Translations under genes and position numbers: made by a program
Assembly (NCBI GenBank): GCA_015232935.1
Contig: JADFYT010000031.1
Coordinates: 1-13,580 of the forward strand
Source of the DNA: Desulfamplus sp.
GTDB taxonomy: Bacteria > Desulfobacterota > Desulfobacteria > Desulfobacterales > Desulfobacteraceae
Direction: 5' to 3'
Length of the DNA: 13,580 bases
The notes under the pieces: model-generated
Seen by the model: only the letters and a program-made list of their open reading frames with translations
Told to the model about the DNA's origin: nothing
Databases searched by the model: none
Shown: piece after piece, positions 6,675-13,528 of the stretch
Numbering within the stretch: position 1 is the stretch's first letter
Layout of the letters: every line of letters starts with the position of its first letter

Positions 6675-7610
6675 ATGACCCCTGAAAAGTTAAAAGTTCT
6701 GGAACAGAGATTTTCAGATTATGCTGACAGATATATAGGAAAATCTTCAAATCCTGCTCCCCTTGTATTGAAAAAAGAGCATACCATGCGGGTATGTCAG
6801 GAGATTGAAGTGCTTTTCAGCTCTTTTTTTCAATGCCGCCCGGCTTTATCCACCAATGAGAGAGATCTTCTTGTCAATGAGAGTGATCTTCCTGTCCCAC
6901 TGGACGACCCTGATCTTGTTCCGGGTGGACGTGCTATCTCTATAAATAATGAGTCGTTTTCTCTTGATTTAGAGTCGCTTCTGATTGCCCGGGCCATGGC
7001 ACTGTTTCATGATCTTGGCAGATTCAGACAATTTGAGCTGTACGGAACATTTCTGGACAAACAATCTGTAAACCATGCGTGTCTCTCCATTATTGAAATA
7101 GAGAAACATGAGTTGATAGATGTCTGTACAGAGCGGGAAAAGGAGTTGATTAAAGGTGCTATTGCTGTTCATAATGCGGCACAGGTTCCTCAGATTGAAG
7201 ACAGTGAGCTGCGTTTTTTTATGAAACTTCTCAGAGATGCGGACAAGTTGGATATCTGGCGTGTAGTGATCAATAACTATCTATCTCCTGACCCTCGGAA
7301 TCAGGAGATAGTCAATCTTGGCCTGGAAGATCATTGTAGCTGTTCAGATCAGGCTTTAGATGCTATCTTGAACCATACATATGTAAAAACAGATTCAATA
7401 AAAGAGCTTAATGATCTCAAACTGATGCAGATCAGTTGGGTGTTTGATCTTAATTTCCCTGTGTCTGTCAAGATGCTTGCAGAACGTGGATACATTGATC
7501 AGATCGCATTGACTCTTTCTGTCTCAACTGATTTCAAGACTCTGTCTGATGCTCTTGAGTGTGTGCGTGATTATCTTGACAGATTTAGTTGTTTGAAAAC
7601 CGGGTTCTGA
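6675..7610 (+). CDS. HD-domain metal-dependent phosphohydrolase
   Basis: A 311-residue cytoplasmic protein with an HD-superfamily core. Likely metal ligands are H36 (KKEHTMRV), H112-D113 (ALFHDLGRFRQF) and D188 or D190 (LRDADKLD); H134 (SVNHACL) and H166 (AVHNAAQ) are also conserved-looking. The motif order H...HD...H...H...D and the YGTF segment match a widespread uncharacterised HD family. Between H36 and HD lies an inserted, acidic low-complexity piece (about 61-84), partly made by a 21-bp tandem duplication (NERDLLV/NESDLPV). The gene follows mobB by 35 nt and precedes an exported protein by 37 nt, so the three may be one transcript. No strong Shine-Dalgarno is seen before ATG 6675. The substrate is unknown; a nucleotide or phosphorylated metabolite is likely from the superfamily. 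Confidence 0.8.
   Translation: MTPEKLKVLEQRFSDYADRYIGKSSNPAPLVLKKEHTMRVCQEIEVLFSSFFQCRPALSTNERDLLVNESDLPVPLDDPDLVPGGRAISINNESFSLDLESLLIARAMALFHDLGRFRQFELYGTFLDKQSVNHACLSIIEIEKHELIDVCTEREKELIKGAIAVHNAAQVPQIEDSELRFFMKLLRDADKLDIWRVVINNYLSPDPRNQEIVNLGLEDHCSCSDQALDAILNHTYVKTDSIKELNDLKLMQISWVFDLNFPVSVKMLAERGYIDQIALTLSVSTDFKTLSDALECVRDYLDRFSCLKTGF
6854..6895 (+). repeat. 21-bp in-frame tandem duplication within the HD gene
   Basis: Two adjacent 21-bp units (6854-6874 and 6875-6895) differ at two positions and encode NERDLLV and NESDLPV. A third looser similarity, DDPDLVP, follows. The duplication is in frame and lies in the insertion between the first histidine and the HD pair, where length variation is tolerated. 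Confidence 0.8.
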
Positions 7611-7647
7611 CTTTTTGGTAAACCATCAAGACTGTTGGGAAAATTGA

Positions 7648-8658
7648 GTGGACAAGTTTAAAAATACCAATCTTCTGTTGATTGCAGCCATTTTTATAGT
7701 GGCAATATTCAGCGTTTTTACACAACCATCACCAATTGAAGCAGAAGATATATTGCATGCCATGCCTGTAAAGGGTAATGCTGAATGTATTGTTGATCTG
7801 GGTTATGGAAGCATTAACTGGACAACAGGCACAATTCAGGCCAGAGGCAGGAGCCTGGCAAAAAAAAATCAATCCACCGAAACTTCATACAACCTGGAAG
7901 CTGCCAGAAACAGTGCAAACGATAATTTGGTGGAGATTCTCAAATTTATTGGATTGCCAGGCAAATATATAATATCAAAACAGGATCGTTTGCTAAGCCA
8001 GTCAACGACCTCTTCAGAAACTGAGATGAGCTCCCACATCCACACTGTCATTGCACAGATCAAAAAGAAGGCTATGAACGCAAATATTGTCAAGACTCGC
8101 CAAAATAATGGCGGCAGCACAGAGATGATGCTTGAAACAAACATGTACGGAGAGTTCCTTCAATCTGTCCTGCCTCCTCAGATAAAGGAAATTCCGGAGA
8201 TTGAACTCTTTGAACCTGATACTCAATCTCAGGAAGATGAAAAGGGAAGAAAAACATTCCATGAAAACCAGTGGATCAAGGATACGGGCATGATCCATAT
8301 GACAAGAGATAATGACAGTCATACGGGAATCATTATTGATGCCAGGAGTATCAGATTCAAGCCGGTGCTATATCCTGTAATTGTGAGCGAACAGGGTCAG
8401 GAGATATACGGTCCCATGTTTATCAGCCGTAAATATGCTGCTGAACGGGGAGTTTGCACCTATATATGCTCTCTTGACCCCGCATTAACAGCAAAAAAAG
8501 CCGGAAAGAATCCTGTCATGATAAAGGGGTTGAGAAAGGATAGTGAACGCAACAATACTATTGTCATCAGCATGTCAGATGCTGATAAAATCCAGAAAAT
8601 GCCTGAAAGACATCTCTTTATGAAAGGATGCAGGGTAGTTATTGTCATCTCTCCATAG
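7648..8658 (+). CDS. Exported protein, LPP20/FlgT-like family, function unknown
   Basis: A 336-residue exported protein. Residues 1-32 form a Sec signal: basic start, hydrophobic core LLLIAAIFIVAIFSVF, likely cleavage near IEA-ED. There is no lipobox cysteine, so it is probably periplasmic or outer-membrane associated. After it, YGSINWTTGTIQARG (53-67) and a helical AARNSANDNLVEILKFIG segment resemble the amino-terminal unit shared by LPP20-like and FlgT-like proteins. The carboxy third has the pattern TGIIIDARSIRFKPVLYP, QEIYGP, an ISRKYA helix and MSDADKI...CRVVIVI, which I know as a recurring but uncharacterised exported family in deltaproteobacteria. The start is GTG 7648, with GGGA (7637-7640) 7 nt upstream. 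It is last in a possible operon with mobB and the HD protein and convergent with panC. No function can be assigned. Confidence 0.75.
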   Translation: MDKFKNTNLLLIAAIFIVAIFSVFTQPSPIEAEDILHAMPVKGNAECIVDLGYGSINWTTGTIQARGRSLAKKNQSTETSYNLEAARNSANDNLVEILKFIGLPGKYIISKQDRLLSQSTTSSETEMSSHIHTVIAQIKKKAMNANIVKTRQNNGGSTEMMLETNMYGEFLQSVLPPQIKEIPEIELFEPDTQSQEDEKGRKTFHENQWIKDTGMIHMTRDNDSHTGIIIDARSIRFKPVLYPVIVSEQGQEIYGPMFISRKYAAERGVCTYICSLDPALTAKKAGKNPVMIKGLRKDSERNNTIVISMSDADKIQKMPERHLFMKGCRVVIVISP

Positions 8659-8703
8659 ATCCGTGTCCACTGCGTAACATCCCTAATTAAAAGACAGTAT
8701 CTG

Positions 8704-9549
8704 TCATGGCTTTATCAAGATATTGTCTATAAGTCTTGCTCGTCCAACCTGTACCGCAAGTGCAAACAACACTTCTGTGTCAATCTCCTCAACTTCATTC
8801 AATGTGTCAGGATCGCATATGCTTATGTAATCGACCCGGGTGTCCGGAAAAGACTCAATAAAACTTTTTATATGTGATCTTATGGCGTTGGCACTCTTTT
8901 CCCCTGCCTTGACCATCTTTTCCGCTTGTGAACATGATCTTGACAGGCTTAGTGCAGAATCTCTCTGTTCTGGATCAAGGTAGGCGTTTCTTGAACTCAT
9001 GGCAAGTCCGTCACTTTCCCTGACAATCGGTGCCCCAATGATGTTGATTCCAAAATTGAGATCCCTGTTCAACTGCCGGATCACTTGAAGCTGCTGGAAA
9101 TCCTTGGCTCCGAACACTGCTGCATCTGGCCGTACAATATTGAAGAGCTTGCTGACAATAGTTGCCACGCCTCGGAAGTGAACAGGCCTGGAGAGGCCGC
9201 AAAGATGCTTGGGTAGATGTTCAAGCGTTATATATGTTTGATAATTTTCAGGATAAATCTCTTTTTTGTCAGGAAGGAAAACTGCTCTGGCACCTTTTGC
9301 CTTTATAAGTTTGAGATCTCTTTCTATGTCTGTCGGGTACGCATCAAGGTCTTCATTTTCACCAAATTGTGTTGGATTTACAAAAATACTGACTACAAGA
9401 GCGGAGCAGAGACTCGCCCCTTTTTCCATAAGAGAAAGGTGGCCGTCATGAAGATAGCCCATTGTAGGAACGAAACTTATGGTTTGGCCTGCCCTGTGCA
9501 TGGAATCAGACCATTCTCTCATATCAGATGCTGTTTTGAAAATTTCCAT
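8704..9549 (-). CDS. panC: Pantothenate synthetase (pantoate--beta-alanine ligase)
   Basis: PanC condenses D-pantoate with beta-alanine, using ATP through a pantoyl-adenylate, to make pantothenate for coenzyme A. The 281-residue length is normal. Motifs in order: PTMGYLHDGH (28-37) with the nucleotide-binding histidines H34 and H37, FVNPTQFGENEDLDAYP (56-72), VFGAKDFQQLQVIRQL (145-160), and IVRESDGLAMSSRNAYL (175-191), the KMSKS-like loop. The frame continues upstream to 9618, but ATG 9549 is preferred because GAGGG lies 4-5 nt ahead and family members start at MEIF-like sequence. It is convergent with the exported-protein gene (45-nt gap) and divergent from the HD phosphohydrolase. Other pantothenate genes are not in the window. 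Confidence 0.96.
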   Translation of the reverse strand: MEIFKTASDMREWSDSMHRAGQTISFVPTMGYLHDGHLSLMEKGASLCSALVVSIFVNPTQFGENEDLDAYPTDIERDLKLIKAKGARAVFLPDKKEIYPENYQTYITLEHLPKHLCGLSRPVHFRGVATIVSKLFNIVRPDAAVFGAKDFQQLQVIRQLNRDLNFGINIIGAPIVRESDGLAMSSRNAYLDPEQRDSALSLSRSCSQAEKMVKAGEKSANAIRSHIKSFIESFPDTRVDYISICDPDTLNEVEEIDTEVLFALAVQVGRARLIDNILIKP

Positions 9550-9651
9550 TTTTCCCTCTTTTTGAATTTGGCTGTTTTGATTGAATGTGGCTGTTTTAAT
9601 TTTTTTTGTAATGGGCAAATATGCCTGATAGTTATAAAGCTCCTTGCAGCA

Positions 9652-9680
9652 TTGACTAAAAGCATGATTGCAGGTATGAA
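9652..9680 (+). promoter_or_regulatory. Candidate promoter for the HD phosphohydrolase gene
   Basis: TTGACT (9652-9657), 17 nt, then TATGAA (9675-9680) is a reasonable sigma70-like match in the panC/HD divergent gap, pointing rightwards. The start codon is about 90 nt downstream. The perfect palindrome 9683-9704 begins two bases after the -10. Confidence 0.45.
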
Positions 9681-9682
9681 GT

Positions 9683-9704
9683 TCTCTTTACTGACATAAA
9701 GAGA
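9683..9704. promoter_or_regulatory. Perfect 8-bp inverted repeat at the likely transcript start
   Basis: TCTCTTTA (9683-9690), loop CTGACA, TAAAGAGA (9697-9704). Position just after a candidate -10 suggests either an operator or a hairpin at the 5' end of the mRNA. No T-run follows on either strand, so it is not a classical terminator. Confidence 0.5.
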
Positions 9705-9774
9705 TGCAAATATCAATATAAAGATCATTTAAGAAAATGTGTCTGCAAAAAAAATCAAGGAGAAAATCTTGTCA

Positions 9775-10401
9775 ATGAATGAATTTATACCCCTGGAAAA
9801 AAATGATGCGTCACGTAGCCTTTCAAGTTATTTTATACCCTCAAGAGATGATGCTCTGGAGATGTTGAGGCGATACAATACAAGCGACAGCCTTATCCGT
9901 CACGCGTTTGCAGTAGAAGGCGTTATGGGACATTTTGCAGACAGATTTGGAGAAGACAGAGAAAAATGGCAGGTTATCGGTCTTGTTCATGATCTTGATT
10001 ATGAACTCTATCCCGACCAGCATTGCTCAAAAAGCAAGGAGATACTTCAGGCACATGGGTGGCCATGGGAGTACGTCAGGGCGGTTGTCAGTCATGGCTG
10101 GGGAATATGTTCGGATATTGAACCCGAGTCTATTCTGGAAAAAACTCTCTATGCCGTGGATGAACTTACCGGATTGATAGCAAGTACCGCATTGATGAGG
10201 CCATCGGCAAGCGTTCTTGATCTTACTGTAAAATCTGTAAATAAAAAATGGAAAGACAAGCGTTTTGCAGCAGGTGTTGACAGAAGCATTATTGAAAGAG
10301 GGGCAAAGATGATGGGAATTGAAAAAAATGAACTTGTCACCGAGACCATCATGGGTATGCGAGATGTTGCTGAAGCTATCGGTTTAAGGGGCAACCTGTG
10401 A
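9775..10401 (+). CDS. HDIG-type HD phosphohydrolase
   Basis: A 208-residue soluble protein of a common small HD family. Core motifs: SDSLIRHAFAVEGVM with H43, GLVHDLDYELYP with H72-D73, H83 (DQHCSKS), VVSHGWG with H107, and YAVDELTGLI with D129, followed by ALMRPS and the VKSVNKKWKDKRFAAGVDR segment typical of this family. It probably hydrolyses a phosphate ester with two metals; no physiological substrate is established to my knowledge. The frame opens at GTG 9739. AAGGAG (9757-9762) is 12 nt before ATG 9775 but only 6 nt before TTG 9769, so TTG could be the real start; the conserved region is unaffected. It is divergent from panC and precedes the rpmH cluster, separated from rpmH by its own promoter. 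Confidence 0.85.
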   Translation: MNEFIPLEKNDASRSLSSYFIPSRDDALEMLRRYNTSDSLIRHAFAVEGVMGHFADRFGEDREKWQVIGLVHDLDYELYPDQHCSKSKEILQAHGWPWEYVRAVVSHGWGICSDIEPESILEKTLYAVDELTGLIASTALMRPSASVLDLTVKSVNKKWKDKRFAAGVDRSIIERGAKMMGIEKNELVTETIMGMRDVAEAIGLRGNL

Positions 10402-10482
10402 ATGCTGACTTCCTGAATCACGGATTAGTAAGGGGACCTTCCGGCAGGGAATTTAAAAAGAGCGTCAGAAATGAGATCAATC

Positions 10483-10511
10483 TTGACACCTGCAAGATAA
10501 TGAATTAAAAT
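10483..10511 (+). promoter_or_regulatory. Strong sigma70-like promoter for rpmH
   Basis: TTGACA (10483-10488), exactly 17 nt, then TAAAAT (10506-10511) is close to consensus. Transcription would start near 10518, leaving a leader of about 95 nt before rpmH. The leader contains an 11-bp tandem repeat GTGTTGTTGAT/GTGTTGTTGTA (10545-10566). Confidence 0.75.
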
Positions 10512-10611
10512 TTTGCGTTTATTATGGTTGACCGCATTGATGAGGTGTTGTTGATGTGTTGTTGTAATTATTGATATTATTTATAATTTTCATTTATAAG
10601 GATTTTAAGCT

Positions 10612-10746
10612 ATGAAAAGAACATTTCAGCCAAGCAGATTGAAACGGGCAAGAAAACATGGTTTCTTGAAAAGAATGTCAACTGTTGGAGGACGACGTAT
10701 TGTTAACAGCAGAAGGGCAAAAGGCAGAAAAAAACTGACCGCATGA
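10612..10746 (+). CDS. rpmH: 50S ribosomal protein L34
   Basis: This 44-residue, very basic protein is a small component of the large ribosomal subunit. The sequence is textbook L34: MKRTFQPSRLKRARKHGF, then RMSTVGGRRI and RRAKGRKKLTA, with the usual length. AAGGA (10598-10602) precedes the ATG by 9 nt. A strong promoter lies 100-130 nt upstream. It heads the conserved rpmH-rnpA-yidD-yidC-jag block, although here the distance to rnpA is unusually large and filled with repeats. A short hairpin GATCCT/AGGATC (10745-10763) overlaps the stop codon and could moderate read-through into rnpA, but no T-tract follows. Confidence 0.97.
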   Translation: MKRTFQPSRLKRARKHGFLKRMSTVGGRRIVNSRRAKGRKKLTA

Positions 10747-10960
10747 TCCTTAAAATCAGGATCTGAACGGAGATATCCGTATTCTGGCCGCCAACCCGAA
10801 TCATGAAAATAAAAGGGCATATCCGTGTTCTGGACACACCTGATAATGAAAATTTACCGTGAAAACAGATCATGGTTTTCATGCTTGAGGGTGGCCGAAA
10901 ACCGGCCATGAGCGTTTAGATTGAATTTTCATGGCAAATACAAAAAAAGGTTAATTTAAT
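10747..10960 (+). repeat. Palindromic repeat array between rpmH and rnpA
   Basis: The 214-bp gap has no gene. ATATCCGTRTTCTGG occurs at 10773-10787 and 10819-10833 (46-bp period), each followed by an ATGAAAAT motif (10803-10810 and 10846-10852). A hairpin GTGAAAAC-N8-GTTTTCAT (10859-10882) belongs to the same family as those at 143-166 and 6024-6049. Then come a GC-rich hairpin TGGCCG-AAAAC-CGGCCA (10892-10908) and an arm pair GCCATGA/TCATGGC (10905-10911 and 10929-10935). The pieces look like REP/BIME-type repeats that accumulated inside the operon leader of rnpA. Confidence 0.65.
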
Positions 10961-11308
10961 TTGGGCAACAATTCGTTTCCTAAAACTGACCGGATCCTTA
11001 AAAGATCTCAATTCCTTAAATTATCCTTACTGGGTAAAATGGTACAGAATCGTTATTTTATGGCAGCCGTACTTGATGGCGAGACTGGAAACAGTCGTAT
11101 AGGGATAACTGTGTCAAAAAAGGTAGGAAACGCTGTGGAGCGGAACAGAATCAAACGGATTATCAGAGAATACTATCGAAACAGAAGAGAGACAATAGCA
11201 GGAAATCTGGATATTAATATCATAGCAAGAAAATATGCATCTTACCTGTCAAACGCACAGGTACCAGATGAACTTGATAAGCTTTTCAAGAAAATAACAG
11301 ATATCTGA
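10961..11308 (+). CDS. rnpA: Ribonuclease P protein component
   Basis: RnpA is the protein subunit that helps the RNase P ribozyme cut the 5' leader from precursor tRNAs. The 115-residue protein is basic and full length. It starts SFPKTDRILKRSQF (5-18), typical of the family, and contains IGITVSKKVGNAVERNRIKR (47-66), whose RNR segment (R61-N62-R63) is the hallmark RNA-binding motif. The start is a TTG codon at 10961, with AAGG (10947-10950) 10 nt upstream; no in-frame ATG is available before the conserved region, so TTG is strongly implied. It follows rpmH as in most bacteria, and yidD follows after 62 nt. The weak start codon and structured leader suggest low expression relative to rpmH. 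Confidence 0.96.
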   Translation: MGNNSFPKTDRILKRSQFLKLSLLGKMVQNRYFMAAVLDGETGNSRIGITVSKKVGNAVERNRIKRIIREYYRNRRETIAGNLDINIIARKYASYLSNAQVPDELDKLFKKITDI

Positions 11309-11370
11309 TGACGAAACAGTCTCGTGCATATTCACCAATTCAGATTTTTAATATTTAAGGGTGTCCGCAT

Positions 11371-11580
11371 ATGAAGAGGATGCTTTTATTACTTATTAGA
11401 TTATATCAATATCTTCTATCGCCTCTGATTGGGCCTGCATGTCGTTTTTACCCATCATGTTCACAATATGCCTTTGATGCTGTGATTAAATATGGCAGCA
11501 TCAAAGGCTCTTTTCTTGCTGCAAAAAGAGTATTAAAATGCCATCCATTTCATCCCGGGGGGTTTGACCCTGTTCCTTAA
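11371..11580 (+). CDS. yidD: Membrane protein insertion efficiency factor YidD
   Basis: YidD is a small membrane-associated protein thought to assist YidC in inserting inner-membrane proteins. The 69-residue sequence contains all family landmarks: an amphipathic/hydrophobic amino end LLLLIRLYQYLLSPLIG, then CRFYPSCSQYA (24-34), a KGSFLAAKRVLKCHPFHPGG segment and FDPVP at the end. AAGGGTG (11357-11363) lies 7 nt before the ATG. It sits between rnpA and yidC in the usual order. There is no separate promoter that I can support, and the 191-nt gap to yidC is AT-rich. Confidence 0.96.
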   Translation: MKRMLLLLIRLYQYLLSPLIGPACRFYPSCSQYAFDAVIKYGSIKGSFLAAKRVLKCHPFHPGGFDPVP

Positions 11581-11771
11581 ATTGAATTGCCATCTTGATA
11601 TTTCTCTTGTCCAAAAAATATTCTCTTTTATATCAAAGTTTTTTTAACTATTTTTAATTATGGGATTTTCATTGTTCTTTGTGGCAGACTGATCTGTCCT
11701 GGATCTTATCCGGCTCTTATGAAAACATACATCAAGTAAAATATTATTCATCACTCATTTTGGGAGACAAG
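11581..11771 (+). other. AT-rich gap between yidD and yidC
   Basis: No gene is supported here. An upstream open extension of yidC (from 11679) lacks family similarity and is judged to be leader sequence. TTGATAT (11595-11601) and ATATCAA (11630-11636) form an AT-rich inverted pair followed by a run of seven T (11639-11645), a weak terminator or attenuator candidate with a long loop. Confidence 0.35.
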
Positions 11772-13514
11772 ATGGACGAGCAAAAACGGTTGTTTATGGC
11801 CATTATTCTTTCTATAGTTGTAATAGCGGGGTGGAATATACTCTTTGTTGGCCCCGAAACAAATCAGCAGCAATCTCAGGTTGGCTCTGCCAGCAAGCCA
11901 GGCATGGAAGACAAGACAGGATTGCCGGCAGGCTCAGTTGTTGCTGATTTTAGCCCTACAAATATATCAAATACAGGTACAGCATCTGATGGTTCTTCCG
12001 CATTGTCAGATATTGGCAAGGAAGAAGCATCCCGGGAAGTAACTGATTTCAGGGAGATCAAAGTCGCCACCCCTATTTACGATATTATCATATCTGAAAA
12101 ACAGGCAGCGGTTACCAGCCTTGTTCTCAAGATGTTCAAGGAGGGTACTCAAGAAGATTCTCCATACAAGCAGATGATCGCACCAGAACTTGATGCTGGA
12201 TTGTTTTCCATGGATCTTGAGGGAAAAAGCATTCAGGGTCTTGATACAGCTATATTTAAATCTGATAATGAACTAACGGAGTTTTCTCTGAATGATGGTC
12301 AAAAAAAGATATCTTTTTCCTGGACATCTCCTCATGGAATCATTGTTGAAAAAATATATACCTTTTCAGCTTCAACCTATCTTATAGGTCTTGATATCCT
12401 TATAAAAAACGCGTCTTCCATGCCTTTAAAAGATTCTGTAGAGATCTCGATGCCGTTTGCTCTCAGCGAAGAAGGTGCCGCATTTTCACAGTTCGGGGCT
12501 TATGGTCCTGAGGCTTACATCAACGGAACCCTTGAAGCTGTTACACCTAATGATATCCGGGAAAACGCAAGGGAGAACAAAAGCGACAAGAACAGACTGC
12601 AAGGAAAAGTGGAGTGGGCTGGCAATGGCGACAGGTACTTTATATCCTGTATTATTCCTGTTAATCCTGTTGAATCTGCTATCAAGCTTTCCGGTACTGA
12701 TTCCTTTGTGATTACAAGATATGTCCAGTCTGTGGAGAGACTTGATTCCGGCAAGCAGATTCAGCTTTCCTTTAATTGCTACATGGGACCCAAAAGCCTT
12801 AAAGTGCTGAGTGAATATGACAACAGCCTGAAAAAGGCGATCAACTTCGGGTGGTTTGATATTCTTGCCAAGCCATGCCTGATCGGAATGAATCTGATCC
12901 ACGACTTTATACCAAATTACGGCATTGCCATTATTATCTTGACTATTCTCATAAAGCTGGCTTTCTGGCCACTTGGCACAAAAAGCTATAAGTCAATGAA
13001 TGACATGAGAAAACTCCAGCCCATTATGAACCAGATCAGGGAAAAGTATAAAGATGACAAGCAAAGGATGAATCAGGAGGTTATGAACCTTTACAAGACA
13101 TACAAGGTCAACCCTATGAGTGGCTGCCTTCCTATGCTGGTTCAGATGCCCATATTCTTTGCTCTTTACAGAATGCTCTATCAGGCAATAGAGTTACGTC
13201 ATGCTCCTTTCATGGGCTGGATCAACGATCTTTCCGCTCCTGACCGGCTTTTTAGTTTTGATCTGGCTATTCCGTTTATGCACGCTCCATATGGTATTCC
13301 CGTGTTGACCATAATCATGGGGGCAAGCATGTTTCTTCAGCAGAAGATGGCTCCTGCAATAGGAGATCCTACCCAGGCAAAAATCATGATGTTCATGCCG
13401 CTGTTCATGACAGTCATATTTATCAATTTTCCGTCAGGACTTGTTCTGTACTGGCTTGTTAACAACCTGATATCTATTGGCCAGCAGTATTACATTCAAA
13501 GGAAATTTTTGTAA
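11772..13514 (+). CDS. yidC: Membrane protein insertase YidC
   Basis: YidC inserts and folds inner-membrane proteins, alone or with SecYEG. The 580-residue length is typical of Gram-negative YidC. Residues about 7-26 are the first membrane helix (MAIILSIVVIAGWNILF), followed by a Ser/Thr-rich linker and the large periplasmic beta domain (about 85-370). The insertase core follows: helix 2 with IIILTILIKLAFWPLG, where K395 occupies the place of the functionally important Arg of E. coli YidC; the cytoplasmic coiled region KLQPIMNQIREKYKDDKQRM; helix 3 at about 452-475 after NPMSGC; and helices 4-5 with FPSGLVLYW (553-561). The start at 11772 has GGGAG (11762-11766) 5 nt upstream; the frame extends back to 11679 without similarity. 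jag/khpB begins 14 nt after the stop. Confidence 0.97.
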   Translation: MDEQKRLFMAIILSIVVIAGWNILFVGPETNQQQSQVGSASKPGMEDKTGLPAGSVVADFSPTNISNTGTASDGSSALSDIGKEEASREVTDFREIKVATPIYDIIISEKQAAVTSLVLKMFKEGTQEDSPYKQMIAPELDAGLFSMDLEGKSIQGLDTAIFKSDNELTEFSLNDGQKKISFSWTSPHGIIVEKIYTFSASTYLIGLDILIKNASSMPLKDSVEISMPFALSEEGAAFSQFGAYGPEAYINGTLEAVTPNDIRENARENKSDKNRLQGKVEWAGNGDRYFISCIIPVNPVESAIKLSGTDSFVITRYVQSVERLDSGKQIQLSFNCYMGPKSLKVLSEYDNSLKKAINFGWFDILAKPCLIGMNLIHDFIPNYGIAIIILTILIKLAFWPLGTKSYKSMNDMRKLQPIMNQIREKYKDDKQRMNQEVMNLYKTYKVNPMSGCLPMLVQMPIFFALYRMLYQAIELRHAPFMGWINDLSAPDRLFSFDLAIPFMHAPYGIPVLTIIMGASMFLQQKMAPAIGDPTQAKIMMFMPLFMTVIFINFPSGLVLYWLVNNLISIGQQYYIQRKFL

Positions 13515-13528
13515 ATCATGGAGGTACT

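Noticed and set aside
9217..9699. Plus-strand frame of 160 codons opposite panC
   Set aside because: It overlaps panC antisense; the composition is Cys- and Phe-rich and it has no family similarity, so it is a shadow of panC.
11679..11771. Longer amino terminus for YidC
   Set aside because: The added residues precede the conserved MDEQKR-type start and first membrane helix; ATG 11772 has its own GGGAG site.
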